A DNA stretch of 64,000 nt. Origin: Roseobacter ponti (GTDB lineage: Bacteria; Pseudomonadota; Alphaproteobacteria; Rhodobacterales; Rhodobacteraceae). Under the pieces are notes generated by a model. That model was not told the DNA's origin, did not search any database, and saw only the letters and a list, made by a program, of their open reading frames with translations. This document shows positions 19,901-28,625 of this stretch, one piece after another. Numbering within the stretch: the first letter of the stretch is position 1; every line of letters starts with the position of its first letter. The translations under genes and the position numbers were made by a program. The stretch is taken from positions 2,232,001 to 2,296,000 of the forward strand of contig NZ_CP048788.1 of NCBI RefSeq assembly GCF_012932215.1, written 5' to 3'.

Positions 19901-21074
19901 GCGGCTCAGAGGGCTCCTCAAGCAGATTGAGGCCCTCGTCAAACGGGGTGAAGTCTTCGGCGTCGTCGCCCTGGATGTCGGGCGGTTGTTCGATGGTGTC
20001 GGCTTCATCAATGGAATCAACTTCCAGATCCGTGCCCGCGCCGCCGCCGTCGGAGCCGGTCGCAGACTGCCCGCCGGCATCCCCGAGCGACACAAAAGTA
20101 TCGCCTGCCTCAACCCGGTTCACAGCACTTCGGAAGGCGGCGAAGGCTTCGGCAATCAGGAGGTTGTCGCTGGCATCATCATCGAGTGTGCGCGGCACTT
20201 CCCGGCTTTCGCCGTTGCTCGACACCAGCCATTTGACGTCCGTTCCGCTGATGTTGGCCAGCAGATTGCCCTGAAGATCAAAGACTTCAATCTGGCCCAC
20301 ATCACCGTCCGGGTCGCGGGTCAGCGTGATTTCACTGGTCACGACGCCCGCGTCCGTGCCAACCGACACAAGCACCGTTGTTCCACGGATGCCCATGGTG
20401 GAAGAGGGCGTGCTGACTTCCATGCCGCCGGTTTTCGCCACCTGACCCGCGATGAAGACAAACCCGCCCTGAATAAGGCTGAAACTGCCGGAGTTGTCAT
20501 TGGCATCGGGATCAAAGATCAGCTCATCGATGACCATGCGCGACGCTGATGACAGCGTGAAAATGGTGCCGTCGACAAAGGTCACGGAGACCGAAGCGCC
20601 GTCACCCGTGATCAGTACATCCTGCTGGAAAACCTTGGTCCCGACCTGCAGTGTCTCGACGGTCCCGTCAGCGCGCTGCACTGTGGTCTCGCCCTCTGCC
20701 GTCTCGACCTGGCCGATTGCGGCTGCGGCCCCGGTCTGCGCGGCACCGGCCTGAGCATACTGTCCCGGCGTTAGGGGACCGGCGAGCAGTTCGACCAGAT
20801 CGCCGCGCAGCACAGCACCGTCAGGCGCAAAAAGACCGGCGGGCGGGGATGCGGCAAAATACCCGGGCAGATAAACATCCGGCACGCCATCATAGCTGAT
20901 GGTGAGGTCATTGCCACTGCGTGAAAACGCACCGCTGAAGAGCTGAGCGGCATCCGGCACGACGATGTGCCCGGACGCGTCCGGCTCCGGCGTCAGCGGC
21001 GCTGGTCCGCTCTGGATGTTTTCTGAAATCTGCAAAGACACGACGTTAATTCCCGGTTGCGTATTTTCAGACAT
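16908..21074 (-). CDS. Large FecR/Ig-like/VWA/RTX exported protein, probable type I secretion substrate
   Basis: About 1388 residues from ATG 21072-21074 (MSENTQPGINVVSLQIS); a GTG at 21113 would add 13 residues. Domains in order: a FecR-type domain around residues 140-245 (VTFVDGTIFTLSSASRMVID, STMGIRGTTVLVSV); cadherin/VCBS-like Ig modules around 390-880 (repeated FNGTDTFTVTATD, GDWTYALD, GTWSYTLDN units); a von Willebrand A domain around 915-1125 with full MIDAS (DSSGS, then a Thr in GVGTNWKDAL and Asp in FFTDGQ); and RTX nonapeptides around 1190-1245 (GGNDVILGYDGDD, GGTGDDVILAGAGDD). There is no Sec signal; the acidic, hydrophobic C-terminus fits a T1SS signal. A matching T1SS follows nearby, so it is probably a surface adhesin. 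Confidence 0.87.
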   Translation of the reverse strand: MSENTQPGINVVSLQISENIQSGPAPLTPEPDASGHIVVPDAAQLFSGAFSRSGNDLTISYDGVPDVYLPGYFAASPPAGLFAPDGAVLRGDLVELLAGPLTPGQYAQAGAAQTGAAAAIGQVETAEGETTVQRADGTVETLQVGTKVFQQDVLITGDGASVSVTFVDGTIFTLSSASRMVIDELIFDPDANDNSGSFSLIQGGFVFIAGQVAKTGGMEVSTPSSTMGIRGTTVLVSVGTDAGVVTSEITLTRDPDGDVGQIEVFDLQGNLLANISGTDVKWLVSSNGESREVPRTLDDDASDNLLIAEAFAAFRSAVNRVEAGDTFVSLGDAGGQSATGSDGGGAGTDLEVDSIDEADTIEQPPDIQGDDAEDFTPFDEGLNLLEEPSEPPVILVSGPEDATAAAAITGSVSVISGGVAGVTFAITSAPGNGTASLNPDGTFDFVPDPDFNGTDTFTVTATDAAGGAVEGFVIVTVLPVNDAPQTTDQSTGVSEDNAVIGVIAASDIDGDLLTFSITATPSNGAVALQTDGTYSYTPDADFAGTDSFTVRVTDPAGDFADATVSVTVSALPDVPVVVVTSSTTTGALTDGAGPVIAEGTLVAEDADADAVLVWSGAGSSAFGSFSIAANGDWTYALDAVAAVSLGGGEVVTETYTATVTDDTGATADQVVTITLTGTDDLPVITSTAADASGAVPEGSEDVTVSGQITATDPDTGGSAVWSVGAVAVAYGSFTLLADGTWSYTLDNLAADPLDLGETVTETLTALATDITGQQVTETVSVVITGTNDTPELVPVSVFETVDGEAIGGTLTASDVDGAGTLTFSVTIGPDDGTVTLSPDGIFSYTPDPGFLGIERITYQVDDGAGGVSTARLDIVVENSDASGDDNVSIGLSTGATAETAAGAVAIDVVETAATNAVNVVFVLDSSGSISPADWESLLGAVGSAVDILRDQFDGSTTTVDVQLISFSSTSTATAIYDLNDPGLPGAVSTLPYLGVGTNWKDALLTAGDFLLSEPAVETNYLIFFTDGQPNSAGWESAVDALRNPADGREPVIINAFGIGDVVFDELLLVDPGAQELSSPDQLTEGLLDTALFNPQLVSLEVELEVDGGPVQIIADETSDALIVEGVDYELPLASIENIAALLGDVNRVNVRAKFSTDSNDDTIEIDLFSSDEIGKAADAQDIAGLSGADLLFGSDQADTISGAGGNDVILGYDGDDLINGGTGDDVILAGAGDDTIEVTDAPSGTEIIDGGAGRDTLFLGDVGDINAVLASLDLTDIEVIDMDNGQNDTLTLSLADVVDLSSTADESLEDLLAAALPESATILGNAGDAVSFEVAAGDALNQVAGPGVTDADGNALTIYQYVGGAGEVLATLAIDSDVVVTASDGATV

Positions 21075-21264
21075 TTTTACTGATACACATCCGGTGCGTA
21101 TGTGAAGAACCACACACTACGCCCGATAAAAGACAAAAAAATGACATAATCTTACTGAAAGCAACATCTTACAGCATTTATTAACAAAATGGAAACAATG
21201 TGCTCTGTTTCGCAGGGTTGATCCTGGATGCGATTCAGTGCCTTAGTTGACGCAGGGGCAGCGA

Positions 21265-23574
21265 ATGCGTCGCTTACGCCCGGATATCATTGGCTTTTCG
21301 GGCCTTCAGGACAGGGCAGCCGTGCAGGAGTGGTTTTCAAAATGGCTCGGGTGGGTCCGTGTCGTTGCCTTTATCGGCCTGATCTTTGGTCTGGTGATTC
21401 GCGTCGGTGATCCCCAGGTGGTCGCCACCCTGCGAAATGCCGCTTTTGATTTCTACCACCAGTCCAAACCGCGTGAAATGGCCCCGCTGCCGGTTGCCAT
21501 CATCGATGTGGACGACAACAGCATTGACGAAATCGGCCAGTGGCCCTGGCCGCGGACGCGCATTGCTGAAATGGTCGATCTGGCCACGCAGGACGGCGTC
21601 GCCGCCATCGGTTTCGATATCGTGTTTTCCGAACCCGACCGGCTGTCGCCACCACAGATCGCCCGCGATAACCCCGATATGCCGCCCGCGCTGGCCTCCG
21701 GGCTGGCCGCTCTGCCGGAAAACGATGCTGTGCTCGCGGATGCCTTTGCCCGGTCACGGGTGATTGTCGGCCAGGCCACAGTCCGCACCCAGGCCGGTAA
21801 CCGCACGGAAAAACGCGAGATGACTGACCGGCCGCCTGCGCTGATCGGGCCGGATCCGGCGCCCTATCTGCTCAGTTTTCCGGATATCCTGCTGAACCTT
21901 CCCGCGCTGGAGCAGAACGCCTCGGGTCACGGTATGTTCGCCACCCGTCCGGATGCCGACGGGGTTTACCGGCGGGTGCCGCTGGTGATGCTGGTACAGG
22001 GCAGGATACGGCTCGGGCTTACACCGGAACTGCTGCGCGTGGCCACCGGTGGCGGAACATATGCGATCCGCACCAATGACGCCGGGATCGAGGGCGTTGT
22101 GCTCGCCCGCCAGCTGATCCCCACGGCGCAGGACGGTACGGTCTGGCCCTATCTCACGCCGTCGTCCCGGTCTCGCTATGTCCCGGCCGCTGATCTGCTG
22201 AACGGTCGCATGCCGCCCGGTCGCCTGTCCGGCCATCTCGTTCTCGTCGGCACTTCTGCGATCGGTCTTGAGGATTTTCGCGCCACGCCGCTGGGTGTGC
22301 CGATGGCCGGGGTCGAGATCCATGCTCAGGTGCTTGAAAACATCATGGCGAAAACACTGCTCAGCCGGCCGAATTACACCATCGCCGTCGAGCTCGTCAT
22401 CACATTCACGCTCTGTGCACTGGTGATCATCTTTGCACCCGGCCTTTCGGGGAGAGTGCTGATTTTCTCCTCTGTTCTGCTGCTCGGAGCCTATGTGGGC
22501 GCATCTTACTATATGTTCTGGGAAAACCGCATCCTGCTCGATCCGACCTTTCCGGTGCTTGCCACAACCACTGCCATCATGCTGATCTCGACCGTCAATT
22601 ACCTGCGCGAGGAACGTCAGCGTCAGCAGATCCGGAGCGCATTCGGGCAGTATGTATCGCCTGATCTGGTTGAACAGCTGAGCCAGAACCAGGGTCAGCT
22701 GACACTGGGCGGAGAGAGCCGCGATCTGACGCTGCTCTTCAGTGATGTGCGCGGTTTTACCGCAATTGCCGAAGGCTTCCGGGACAATCCCGAAGCGCTG
22801 ACCCTTCTGATGAACCGCTTTCTGACCATTCTGTCCCAGGCCATCATGGATCACAAAGGGACGATCGATAAGTTCATGGGCGACGCGGTCATGGCGTTCT
22901 GGAACGCACCGCTCGATAACCCCGATCACGCCCGCGAGGCCTGCCACGCGGCCCTGAGGATGATCGCAGATGTCGAAGCCTTCAACGCGCGGCGGATGAG
23001 CGAGAGCAGCGCGAAACGGGGACCCGGCAAAAAGAAACATCTGGCGGCCGAAGACGTGCAGCGGATAAATGTCGGCATCGGGATCAACACCGGCCAGTGC
23101 GTGGTCGGCAACATGGGCAGTGAGACCCGGTTTGACTATACCGCGCTCGGGGATCCGGTGAATGTGGCCTCAAGGCTTGAGGGCCAGTCGCGGTACTATG
23201 GCTGCCCGATCATACTCGGCCAGACCACAGCGAAAGAGGTTCGGGGCAGCTTTGCCGTGATGGAACTTGATGTGATCCGGGTGGTCGGCAAAGAGGTGCC
23301 GGAAAACATCTTTGGTCTGCTGGGTGATCAGCAGATGCAGAACGATCCGGCGTTCCTGCGCGCCTTTGGTCGCAACGGTCTGATGTTACAGGCTTACCGC
23401 GAGCAGAACTGGGATGCAGTGGAAGAAGCACTGCCGCGTCTGCGCGCTGAATTCCGCGCTCTGAGCATCGGCCTTGAGGATTACATCGAAATGTATGAAA
23501 GCCGGGTTGCCGATCTGCGTGCCGCCCCGCCCGGGCCTGACTGGGACGGTGTTTATGCCTCCACCCGCAAATAA
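21265..23574 (+). CDS. CHASE2-domain adenylate/guanylate cyclase (class III)
   Basis: 769 residues from ATG 21265, preferred over the TTG at 21247 because CAGGGGCAGCGA precedes it. An N-terminal membrane helix near residues 30-47 is followed by an extracytoplasmic CHASE2 domain (about 55-355, with VAIIDVDDNSIDEIGQWPWP and LVGTSAIGLEDFRATPL), then three membrane helices (about 375-455) and a class III cyclase domain (about 480-680). Metal ligands Asp494 (FSDVRGFT) and Asp540 (KFMGDAVMAFW) and the NVASRLEG catalytic segment are present, so it should be active. It is divergent from the FecR-domain exported protein gene. CHASE2 cyclases are often found near FecR proteins. It would make cAMP in response to an envelope signal. 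Confidence 0.92.
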   Translation: MRRLRPDIIGFSGLQDRAAVQEWFSKWLGWVRVVAFIGLIFGLVIRVGDPQVVATLRNAAFDFYHQSKPREMAPLPVAIIDVDDNSIDEIGQWPWPRTRIAEMVDLATQDGVAAIGFDIVFSEPDRLSPPQIARDNPDMPPALASGLAALPENDAVLADAFARSRVIVGQATVRTQAGNRTEKREMTDRPPALIGPDPAPYLLSFPDILLNLPALEQNASGHGMFATRPDADGVYRRVPLVMLVQGRIRLGLTPELLRVATGGGTYAIRTNDAGIEGVVLARQLIPTAQDGTVWPYLTPSSRSRYVPAADLLNGRMPPGRLSGHLVLVGTSAIGLEDFRATPLGVPMAGVEIHAQVLENIMAKTLLSRPNYTIAVELVITFTLCALVIIFAPGLSGRVLIFSSVLLLGAYVGASYYMFWENRILLDPTFPVLATTTAIMLISTVNYLREERQRQQIRSAFGQYVSPDLVEQLSQNQGQLTLGGESRDLTLLFSDVRGFTAIAEGFRDNPEALTLLMNRFLTILSQAIMDHKGTIDKFMGDAVMAFWNAPLDNPDHAREACHAALRMIADVEAFNARRMSESSAKRGPGKKKHLAAEDVQRINVGIGINTGQCVVGNMGSETRFDYTALGDPVNVASRLEGQSRYYGCPIILGQTTAKEVRGSFAVMELDVIRVVGKEVPENIFGLLGDQQMQNDPAFLRAFGRNGLMLQAYREQNWDAVEEALPRLRAEFRALSIGLEDYIEMYESRVADLRAAPPGPDWDGVYASTRK

Positions 23575-24897
23575 TCAGCGTTCCCGGAAGGCTTCTCCCC
23601 GGGCCCGCAGAACCGGTTTTGCCAGATATGACAGCACGGTTTTCTCACCGGTCCGGATATCGACCTGCGCAATCATGCCAGGTGTGATCGGCAGCGGGTT
23701 TTCATCCGTGCCCAGATAGGATTTTTCCGTGCGCACGATGACGCGGAAGCTTTCGATCCCCTCGCCCGTGGTGATGGTATCCGCGCCGATGCGGACCACC
23801 TCTCCGTCCAGCGCCCCGTAGATGAGGTAGTCATAGGCCGAGATCTTGACCGAGGCCGCCTCACCGGTGCTGACAAAGGCGATGTCGCGCGGCCCCAGAT
23901 CCGCCTCAATCAGCAGGCTGTCATCGATGGGTACAATTTCGATCAGGGCCGCACCGGGCTGCACCACCGCGCCGATGGTCGTGGTGTGCACGCGGTTGAT
24001 GGTGCCACGCACCGGCGCGCGCAGCCGTGCCCGGGTAATACGGTCATTTGCACTGCGCAGTGTTTCCTGCGCCACAGCCAGTTCCAGCTGCAGCGTCGCC
24101 AGCCGCTGGCGCGCAGAGAGCACATAAGCCGAGCGCGCGGCGTCAATCTGGTTCTGCGCCTCACGGATGGCGGCCTGCAGACGCGGCTCGCCGGCTTCGC
24201 TCACGGCCAGATCACCGTTAAGCTCGGCAAAACGCGACTGCAGGCGCAAAAGCTCGATCTGCGGCACCAGCCCGCGGTCAAACATGTCCTGCGTCAGGCT
24301 GATCTCCTCCGCCAGCGGGGCGATTACGGCGCGTGTGCGCTCCCGGATCGCGCGCAGTTCGTCAAGCTCGCTGCTGCGCTGCATCAGTTGCGACTGCAGC
24401 ACCTCAAGCTCGCGTTTGAGCTGTTCGCGGCGGGAGATGAACACCTGTTCCTCAGCGGCTGTGGCCAGCGGATTGCGCGCGACCAGACCGGCCGGGAAAT
24501 TCAGCGCGCTGGCATAGACGGCCTCGGCCTCCAGCCGGGTCATTTCCGCGAGCACGGCCTCTTCGCGTTCCATGAGTTCGCCGCGCTCTGCATCAAACCT
24601 GGTGTCGTCGATCTGCATCAGCACGTCGCCCGCGCCGACGATATCGCCTTCGCGCACTGAAATTTTGCGCACGATACCGCCCTCGGCGCTCTGCACCACC
24701 TGAACCTGCTGAGACGGGATTACCCGGCCCGTGGCCCGCGCCGTTTCTTCGATCTCGAAAGAGGCGGCCCAGAACAGAAACGCCCCCAGACCCGCAGCCA
24801 CCGCCAGCAGCAACCGCCAGGGGCCGCGCTCACGCACAGCAGCTTCGGCAGCCGTTATGTTGTTGGCGAAATCGTCCTCAATCCGGCTGCCGAACAT
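23575..24897 (-). CDS. Type I secretion periplasmic adaptor, HlyD family
   Basis: 440 residues. One N-terminal membrane helix (residues about 28-47, LLLAVAAGLGAFLFWAASFEI) is followed by a lipoyl half-motif (GGIVRKISVREGDIVGAGDVLM), long coiled-coil hairpins (about 100-270), the second lipoyl half (APVRGTINRVHTTTIGAVVQ) and a beta-barrel/C-terminal region ending in ITPGMIAQVDIRTGEKTVL, typical of HlyD/LapC. It bridges the ABC exporter and TolC. The gene overlaps the upstream ABC gene by 20 bases. Its stop directly abuts the stop of the convergent cyclase gene with no base between. Confidence 0.93.
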   Translation of the reverse strand: MFGSRIEDDFANNITAAEAAVRERGPWRLLLAVAAGLGAFLFWAASFEIEETARATGRVIPSQQVQVVQSAEGGIVRKISVREGDIVGAGDVLMQIDDTRFDAERGELMEREEAVLAEMTRLEAEAVYASALNFPAGLVARNPLATAAEEQVFISRREQLKRELEVLQSQLMQRSSELDELRAIRERTRAVIAPLAEEISLTQDMFDRGLVPQIELLRLQSRFAELNGDLAVSEAGEPRLQAAIREAQNQIDAARSAYVLSARQRLATLQLELAVAQETLRSANDRITRARLRAPVRGTINRVHTTTIGAVVQPGAALIEIVPIDDSLLIEADLGPRDIAFVSTGEAASVKISAYDYLIYGALDGEVVRIGADTITTGEGIESFRVIVRTEKSYLGTDENPLPITPGMIAQVDIRTGEKTVLSYLAKPVLRARGEAFRER

Positions 24898-27097
24898 CTT
24901 CTGTCCTCCCGGTGCCCGCAGCGCCCATAGAGCGCAGTTTCTGCATCACCTGATCGCGCGGACCATTGAGCACCGCGCGCCCGTGATCGATCACAATGAG
25001 CCGGTCTGCCATGGCAGCAAGAGACTGTCGGTGCGTACAGATCATCATGCCGGTTCCGGCAGCGTTCAGATCCTGCAGGCGCGCGATGATCTGGCCCTGC
25101 ATACGCTGGTCCATCGCGTTTGTCGGCTCATCCAGAAACAGCATCGCAGGCTCACGCAACAAAAGACGCGCAAGCGCCACACCCTGGCGCTGACCACCCG
25201 AGAGCCGCCTGCCCTGTTCCCCGATGAAAAGATCGAGCCCCTCCGGCGTCGCCGCCAGAAACTCATCCATGGCAGCATACCAGAGCGCGCGGTGAATGGC
25301 CTCATCGGTAGCGCCCGGCGTGCCGATCACGAGGTTCTCCCGCAGGCTGCCGGTGAACAGCTCAGGCGTCTGCGGCAGATAGCCGATGCCGCGGCGCAGC
25401 TCTGCCGGCTCGAACTGCTCAATGGAGATACCGTCGATCAGAACGGTGCCGCTGTCTGCCGGCATGAGCCCGCTGATGATTTTCCCGGCGGTCGTTTTGC
25501 CTGAGCCCACACGGCCCAGAAGGGCCACACAATCACCGGGTTTCACGTCAAAGCTCAGGCCATCAAGCGCAGGCACCTGTGCTTCGGGATAGCGGAAATG
25601 CACTTTGCGCAGGCTCACCGCCCCCTGACGCACCGCTGCATCCGAACCCACCGGGCCCTGCTCATCGACCGGCAGCTTCATGAATCCGTTCAGCGCCGCG
25701 AGCGCACGAAAGGCGTATTGCGCGCGGAAAATGGTCTGGGCAATGGTGCCGAGCGGGGACAGAACGCGGCCCGCCAATATGTTGGCCGCAATGAGCCCGC
25801 CGATGGTGATCCGGCCTTCTGAAACCAGGAAAACACCCCAGACAATGATCAGGACGCTGACCGATTGCTGGACGAGCATGGTGCCGTTGGAGGCGACGCC
25901 CGACCAGAACCGCGTGCGCCCGCTGACCTGAGAGGATGCGGCCACAGCGGTTTCCCATTCCCGCTGCATGACCGGCTCTGCACCGAGGCTCTTGATGGTC
26001 TCAATGCCGGCGAGCGATTCCACCAGCACCACATGACGTTTGGTGGCCATCTGCTGCGCACGGTCCGCCGCCCGGCCGAGGGGCATCTGTGCCAGCAGCG
26101 CCAGCACCAGAACCACAGGCACGGCACAGAGCGGCACAAAGGCCACCGGCCCGACGATGAAAAACAGCGCGGCCACAAAGATGCCGATGAAGAAAAGATC
26201 AATGACGGCAACAAAGGTCGCCGAGGCAAAAAACTCCCGCACCACCTCGAAATCGCGGATCGTGCTGGCAATGCCCGCAGCCCCGCCCGGCCGGTCGAGC
26301 AGACGCGCCTGCATCGCCTGTCGAAAGAGCGAGGCGGCCACCTTGAGGTCAACGCGGCGGCCCACATTTTCGAGGATGTTGGCGCGGATCGTGCGCATCA
26401 TGAAATCCAGCGCCAGGGCCAGGCCAACGCCCACCGCAAGTGTCCAGAGCGTCACATAGGCGAGGTTGGGGATCACCTTGTCATAGACGTTCATGACAAA
26501 GAGCGGCAGGGCCAGAGCGAGCACATTGAGCAGCAGCGCTGCAATCACCACCTGGGCCCAGTTGGCCCGATTGGCCCGCACCGGGGCCCAGAACCAGTGG
26601 CCCCGGGGCTCAGACATCCGCGCGGCCTGAGGCGACAGCATGGTCGCCGCTCGGTCACCTGCCACCGTGACCAGCATCAGCTGCGGACGGATCATGCGGC
26701 GCAGTTTGCGCAACGGGATTTCTTCGGTATGGCTGCCGCGCGCCGGATCGGTCACTTCGGCTGTTTTACGACCCGGCAGGCCGGTCACGATAAGCGGTGT
26801 GCCCTCTTTGCGGAACACCACAAACGGCAGGGCCACAGGGTCCGTTGTCCCGGGGTCCCGCAGGATAATGCGCGCCCGCAACCCGATCGTCTCAAGGGCG
26901 CGGGCCAGTGCTGCGGGGTCGGAGAGTTCCAGACCACCGGGCAGGCGCGCGCACACGGCGGCCTCGGACCAGGGTCGGCTGAACGCCTGCGCCAGCCAGT
27001 GCAGTACCTTAAGATCGGGCGACACATCGCCCACCGGTTCAGACGCGGGCGGGCGCTCTGACACGGCCTTAGCGGCTGTGCCATCTGCGGGGGTCAT
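24878..27097 (-). CDS. Type I secretion ABC exporter with degenerate C39-like domain
   Basis: 739 residues. Residues about 25-150 form a C39 peptidase-like domain, but the catalytic Cys motif is absent at the expected place (the segment is SPDLKVLHWLAQAFSRPWSE), so it is the non-processing CLD type seen in HlyB/LapB exporters of unprocessed RTX proteins. Six membrane segments follow (about 170-440), then the ATPase with Walker A LLGRVGSGKTT, signature LSGGQRQGVALARLL and Walker B MLFLDEPTNAMD. It is the second gene of a tolC-ABC-hlyD operon, overlapping tolC by 4 bases and hlyD by 20 bases. The likely cargo is the RTX/VWA protein encoded at 16908-21074. Confidence 0.94.
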   Translation of the reverse strand: MTPADGTAAKAVSERPPASEPVGDVSPDLKVLHWLAQAFSRPWSEAAVCARLPGGLELSDPAALARALETIGLRARIILRDPGTTDPVALPFVVFRKEGTPLIVTGLPGRKTAEVTDPARGSHTEEIPLRKLRRMIRPQLMLVTVAGDRAATMLSPQAARMSEPRGHWFWAPVRANRANWAQVVIAALLLNVLALALPLFVMNVYDKVIPNLAYVTLWTLAVGVGLALALDFMMRTIRANILENVGRRVDLKVAASLFRQAMQARLLDRPGGAAGIASTIRDFEVVREFFASATFVAVIDLFFIGIFVAALFFIVGPVAFVPLCAVPVVLVLALLAQMPLGRAADRAQQMATKRHVVLVESLAGIETIKSLGAEPVMQREWETAVAASSQVSGRTRFWSGVASNGTMLVQQSVSVLIIVWGVFLVSEGRITIGGLIAANILAGRVLSPLGTIAQTIFRAQYAFRALAALNGFMKLPVDEQGPVGSDAAVRQGAVSLRKVHFRYPEAQVPALDGLSFDVKPGDCVALLGRVGSGKTTAGKIISGLMPADSGTVLIDGISIEQFEPAELRRGIGYLPQTPELFTGSLRENLVIGTPGATDEAIHRALWYAAMDEFLAATPEGLDLFIGEQGRRLSGGQRQGVALARLLLREPAMLFLDEPTNAMDQRMQGQIIARLQDLNAAGTGMMICTHRQSLAAMADRLIVIDHGRAVLNGPRDQVMQKLRSMGAAGTGRTEDVRQPD

Positions 27098-28461
27098 TTC
27101 AGAGGCTCAATGGTCACGTTAAAGACATTGGTCGGGCTGACTTTCGCGCGGTCCTGAAACTGCGGGTTCAGTGCCAGCTGTGCTTTGGGCAGCCCGAAGT
27201 GTTCGGCAAGCCGGCTCTGGGCCGCCAGCGCGCGGTAGGTGCTGAAGACCAGACCGGCTTCGGCGCCGACGCTTTCAAATTCCACGTTAAACCGCGCGCG
27301 CTCAACTTCGAGAAGATCCAGCAGGGTGCGTTTTGCTGCTTCGAACTCGTCGCCGTACACCTCTACGATAGAGCGGTTTATGCGCAGCTGTTCGCGCAGC
27401 TGGCCCGAGCGTTCCAGGTTTGTGCGATAGGTATTCCAGGTCCGTGCTGAAAGCTCCCGCACTTCGCGTACCGCCACCGACTGTGCCGCCATCGCGCGGC
27501 TGTTCTTCGAGGCAATCGCGTTTCTCTCTGCGACCCGCCCGCCCTGCCAGAGCGTCCAGCGCAGACCGATCCCTATGGTCTCATCGGTCCGGGTACCAGA
27601 GACACCGTTGCGGTTGATGTCGCGGGACAGGCCGGCACCCAGCGTCAGCTGCGGATAGCGGTCAGCCAGCGCCACTTCGCCCTCAAAGCGCGCCTGATCG
27701 ATCTGGGTGCGGGCAAACTGCAGACGGTAGCTGTTCTGCAATGCCGTTGCGGTCAGCGCTTCCAGCGAGGCCGGTGCTGCGGCACGCGGTGTGCTCATGC
27801 CACCCGACGGCGCGCGTCCGACCACGCGTTCATAGCGCGCGCTGGCATCACGCAGCGCCCGCTGCACCTCAAGCTCTGCAAGCCGGGCTGAGCGGATTCT
27901 GTCTTCGATGGTGAGCTGGTCGCTGAAGGGCAGCCGCCCGCCCTCAACCAGGTCGGTGACGCGCCGTCCGATCTCCACGTGTTTTTCGATATTCCGACGT
28001 GCGACCACCAGCAGGGCGCGGTGCCGATACACATCGATATAGGCCTCGACCGCATTCAGCGCCATGGTTTCGGAGGCATCCAGCAGTCGGTAGATGCTGC
28101 CATCGACCCGCGCTGCACTGGCATAGACCAGGTTCGAACGGCGGAAACCGTCAAACAGAATGATCTCGGCCCGCACGCCAAGCTGATTACGGGCTTTGGT
28201 CACATCGTTGTCGGCAGCCGAGAGCGAACTGGGATCGTCCACACGCTGGTATCCGGTCTCTCCGGTCACCGTCACGACGGGCAGATACTGCCCTTCAAGC
28301 TCCAGCAACTCCCATGCCGCAGTGCGCATTTCAAATTCCGTGGCCTTAACCGACGGGTTTGTCGTCACGGCGAACCTTACAGCGTCCCGCAGACTCTCTG
28401 CGGTAACCGGGCTCAGAAGTAATAGCGTAAAGCACTGTATATAAAAAAGAATTCGTATCAA
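27094..28461 (-). CDS. TolC-family outer-membrane channel of the T1SS
   Basis: 455 residues with a TTG start (revcomp of 28459-28461) and a signal peptide (MIRILFYIQCFTLLLLSPVTA). The body shows the twofold TolC repeat: helical stretches beginning SLRDAVRFAVTTNPSVKATE and, about 200 residues later, EALTATALQNSYRLQFARTQ, plus the segment VTKARNQLGVRAEIILFDG characteristic of TolC/LapE. It forms the trimeric exit duct for the neighbouring ABC/HlyD pair. It is the first gene in the secretion operon and its stop overlaps the ABC start by 4 bases. The initial ATA/TTT-rich codons are untypical for the genome, so the precise start is less sure than the function. Confidence 0.92.
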   Translation of the reverse strand: MIRILFYIQCFTLLLLSPVTAESLRDAVRFAVTTNPSVKATEFEMRTAAWELLELEGQYLPVVTVTGETGYQRVDDPSSLSAADNDVTKARNQLGVRAEIILFDGFRRSNLVYASAARVDGSIYRLLDASETMALNAVEAYIDVYRHRALLVVARRNIEKHVEIGRRVTDLVEGGRLPFSDQLTIEDRIRSARLAELEVQRALRDASARYERVVGRAPSGGMSTPRAAAPASLEALTATALQNSYRLQFARTQIDQARFEGEVALADRYPQLTLGAGLSRDINRNGVSGTRTDETIGIGLRWTLWQGGRVAERNAIASKNSRAMAAQSVAVREVRELSARTWNTYRTNLERSGQLREQLRINRSIVEVYGDEFEAAKRTLLDLLEVERARFNVEFESVGAEAGLVFSTYRALAAQSRLAEHFGLPKAQLALNPQFQDRAKVSPTNVFNVTIEPLK

Positions 28462-28492
28462 TTTAAATTAATCCCCCGCCATATTACCGGCC

Positions 28493-28507
28493 CCGGATCA
28501 GATCCGG
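28493..28507. promoter_or_regulatory. Odd-length palindrome upstream of the T1SS operon
   Basis: CCGGATC-A-GATCCGG is a perfect 7+1+7 inverted repeat, too tight to form a hairpin, lying 32 bases upstream of the tolC start codon. Its form and position fit a dimeric regulator's operator or a site overlapping the promoter of the secretion operon. No second copy was noticed in the window. The regulator is unknown. Confidence 0.4.
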
Positions 28508-28625
28508 TGACGTTACGGTACCCTGATTTCGGGAAAAAGCAATCGTGCAGAAGACTGTTTGGTATAAACAAAATCCGGCCGGGGCGCGTTTTCCGGGCGG
28601 GGGCCTTTCCTCCCGTCCGGTGTGC

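Noticed and set aside
25865-27061. 398-codon plus-strand frame opposite the ABC exporter
   Set aside because: Antisense shadow in GC-rich DNA; no motif, no RBS.
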